From NCBI GenBank assembly GCA_965224675.1, contig CBDDAA010000004.1, positions 2,480,001 to 2,544,000 of the forward strand: 64,000 bases of DNA. Direction: 5' to 3'. The notes under the pieces are model-generated. The model saw only the letters and a program-made list of their open reading frames with translations, was not told where the DNA came from and made no database searches. The translations under genes were made by a program, and so were the position numbers. Shown here piece by piece: positions 63,808 to 64,000 of this stretch. Every line of letters starts with the position of its first letter. Position 1 is the stretch's first letter. This stretch comes from UBA7957 sp965224675 (GTDB taxonomy: Bacteria; Pseudomonadota; Gammaproteobacteria; Granulosicoccales; Granulosicoccaceae).

Positions 63808-64000
63808 TTTTCCTCCAGCGATCTGCAACGTTCCATAGTATTTGTTTCGATATCCGCATTTGCGCAAAAAGTGGATGACATTTTAGAGATGTAATGATCT
63901 CGTCGTAACTTAGTCCCTGCTTCCTCAGCTCAATGATATGTGATGACCGCAAGACGTGCAAAAAACGGGTCAGCGTAGGAACTCTGACGCGGAAAACTAG
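63758..64000 (-). CDS. HTH-like frame running off the window edge
   Basis: Reading frame open from 64000 to a stop at 63758, overlapping the recombinase start by 50 bases. The visible part contains SSHIIELRKQGLSYDEIITSL, which reads as a recombinase-type helix-turn-helix. No good start codon with ribosome site is visible in the window (only TTG at 63961). It could be the end of a regulator or excisionase gene, or a chance frame. Partial, and low confidence. Confidence 0.35.
   Translation of the reverse strand, partial: LVFRVRVPTLTRFLHVLRSSHIIELRKQGLSYDEIITSLKCHPLFAQMRISKQILWNVADRWRKIEKRNNLRPRVDQASS

Overview
The window reads as chromosome of a gammaproteobacterium outside the Enterobacterales. 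The support is family-level: hflD directly behind mnmA, an ampD-ampE pair, sbcB, a DUF2058 (YaiL-like) gene, a bacterial Ate/Bpt transferase, acnB, uvrB and rep. Base composition looks moderate to AT-rich. Two periplasmic c-type cytochromes and a copper locus point to a respiring bacterium. The sequence does not allow a genus call. No rRNA, tRNA or CRISPR array was found.

Layout. 1-4543: a cut-off MFS transporter, a trans-sulfuration PLP enzyme, a RIO-type kinase, a membrane desaturase and a signal-peptide-less PhnD-like protein. 4579-9368: a copper locus transcribed leftward in the order lipoprotein cytochrome c, Cys-rich exported protein, multicopper oxidase CopA with a 54-bp Met/His repeat array, outer-membrane CopB, His-rich cytochrome c. 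9499-13974: a tightly coupled leftward trio (O-acetylhomoserine sulfhydrylase, alpha/beta hydrolase, FadN-type beta-oxidation fusion). 14116-17512: a TldD/TldE-like protease pair and an FHA-only protein. 17851-21448: DUF2058, sbcB, an orphan membrane domain of a glycosylphosphotransferase, and bpt. 21419-26708: a six-gene leftward run that joins a lipoamide-dehydrogenase-like flavoenzyme, two small unknown proteins, an HTH/coiled-coil protein, a ferredoxin-reductase-like protein with an eroded NAD site, and a membrane class III adenylate cyclase. I regard this run as the best candidate for an undescribed (redox-to-cAMP) system. 26783-34463: a metallo-beta-lactamase hydrolase, an IMPase/HisN-type phosphatase, ampE, ampD, rep and a LonA protease.

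34503-54538 is a large exopolysaccharide locus of the Wzx/Wzy type: lipid-linked start by a polyisoprenyl-phosphate hexose-1-P transferase; nucleotide-sugar supply by a UDP-HexNAc dehydrogenase and a UDP-uronate 4-epimerase; four glycosyltransferases; flippase; polymerase; three different polysaccharide deacetylases; and an export machine made of a short Wza lipoprotein, a Wzz-like protein, a CpsD-like ATPase that has lost its P-loop lysine, and a beta-barrel protein. A membrane J-domain protein sits among the export genes on the other strand. The predicted product is an acidic, partly de-acetylated polysaccharide.

54582-62095 is housekeeping: an ElyC/YdcF-like protein, mnmA-hflD, acnB and uvrB. 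The right edge (62123-64000) carries a large serine recombinase with short repeats downstream of it and an HTH-like reading frame that runs off the window, which suggests the edge of a mobile region.
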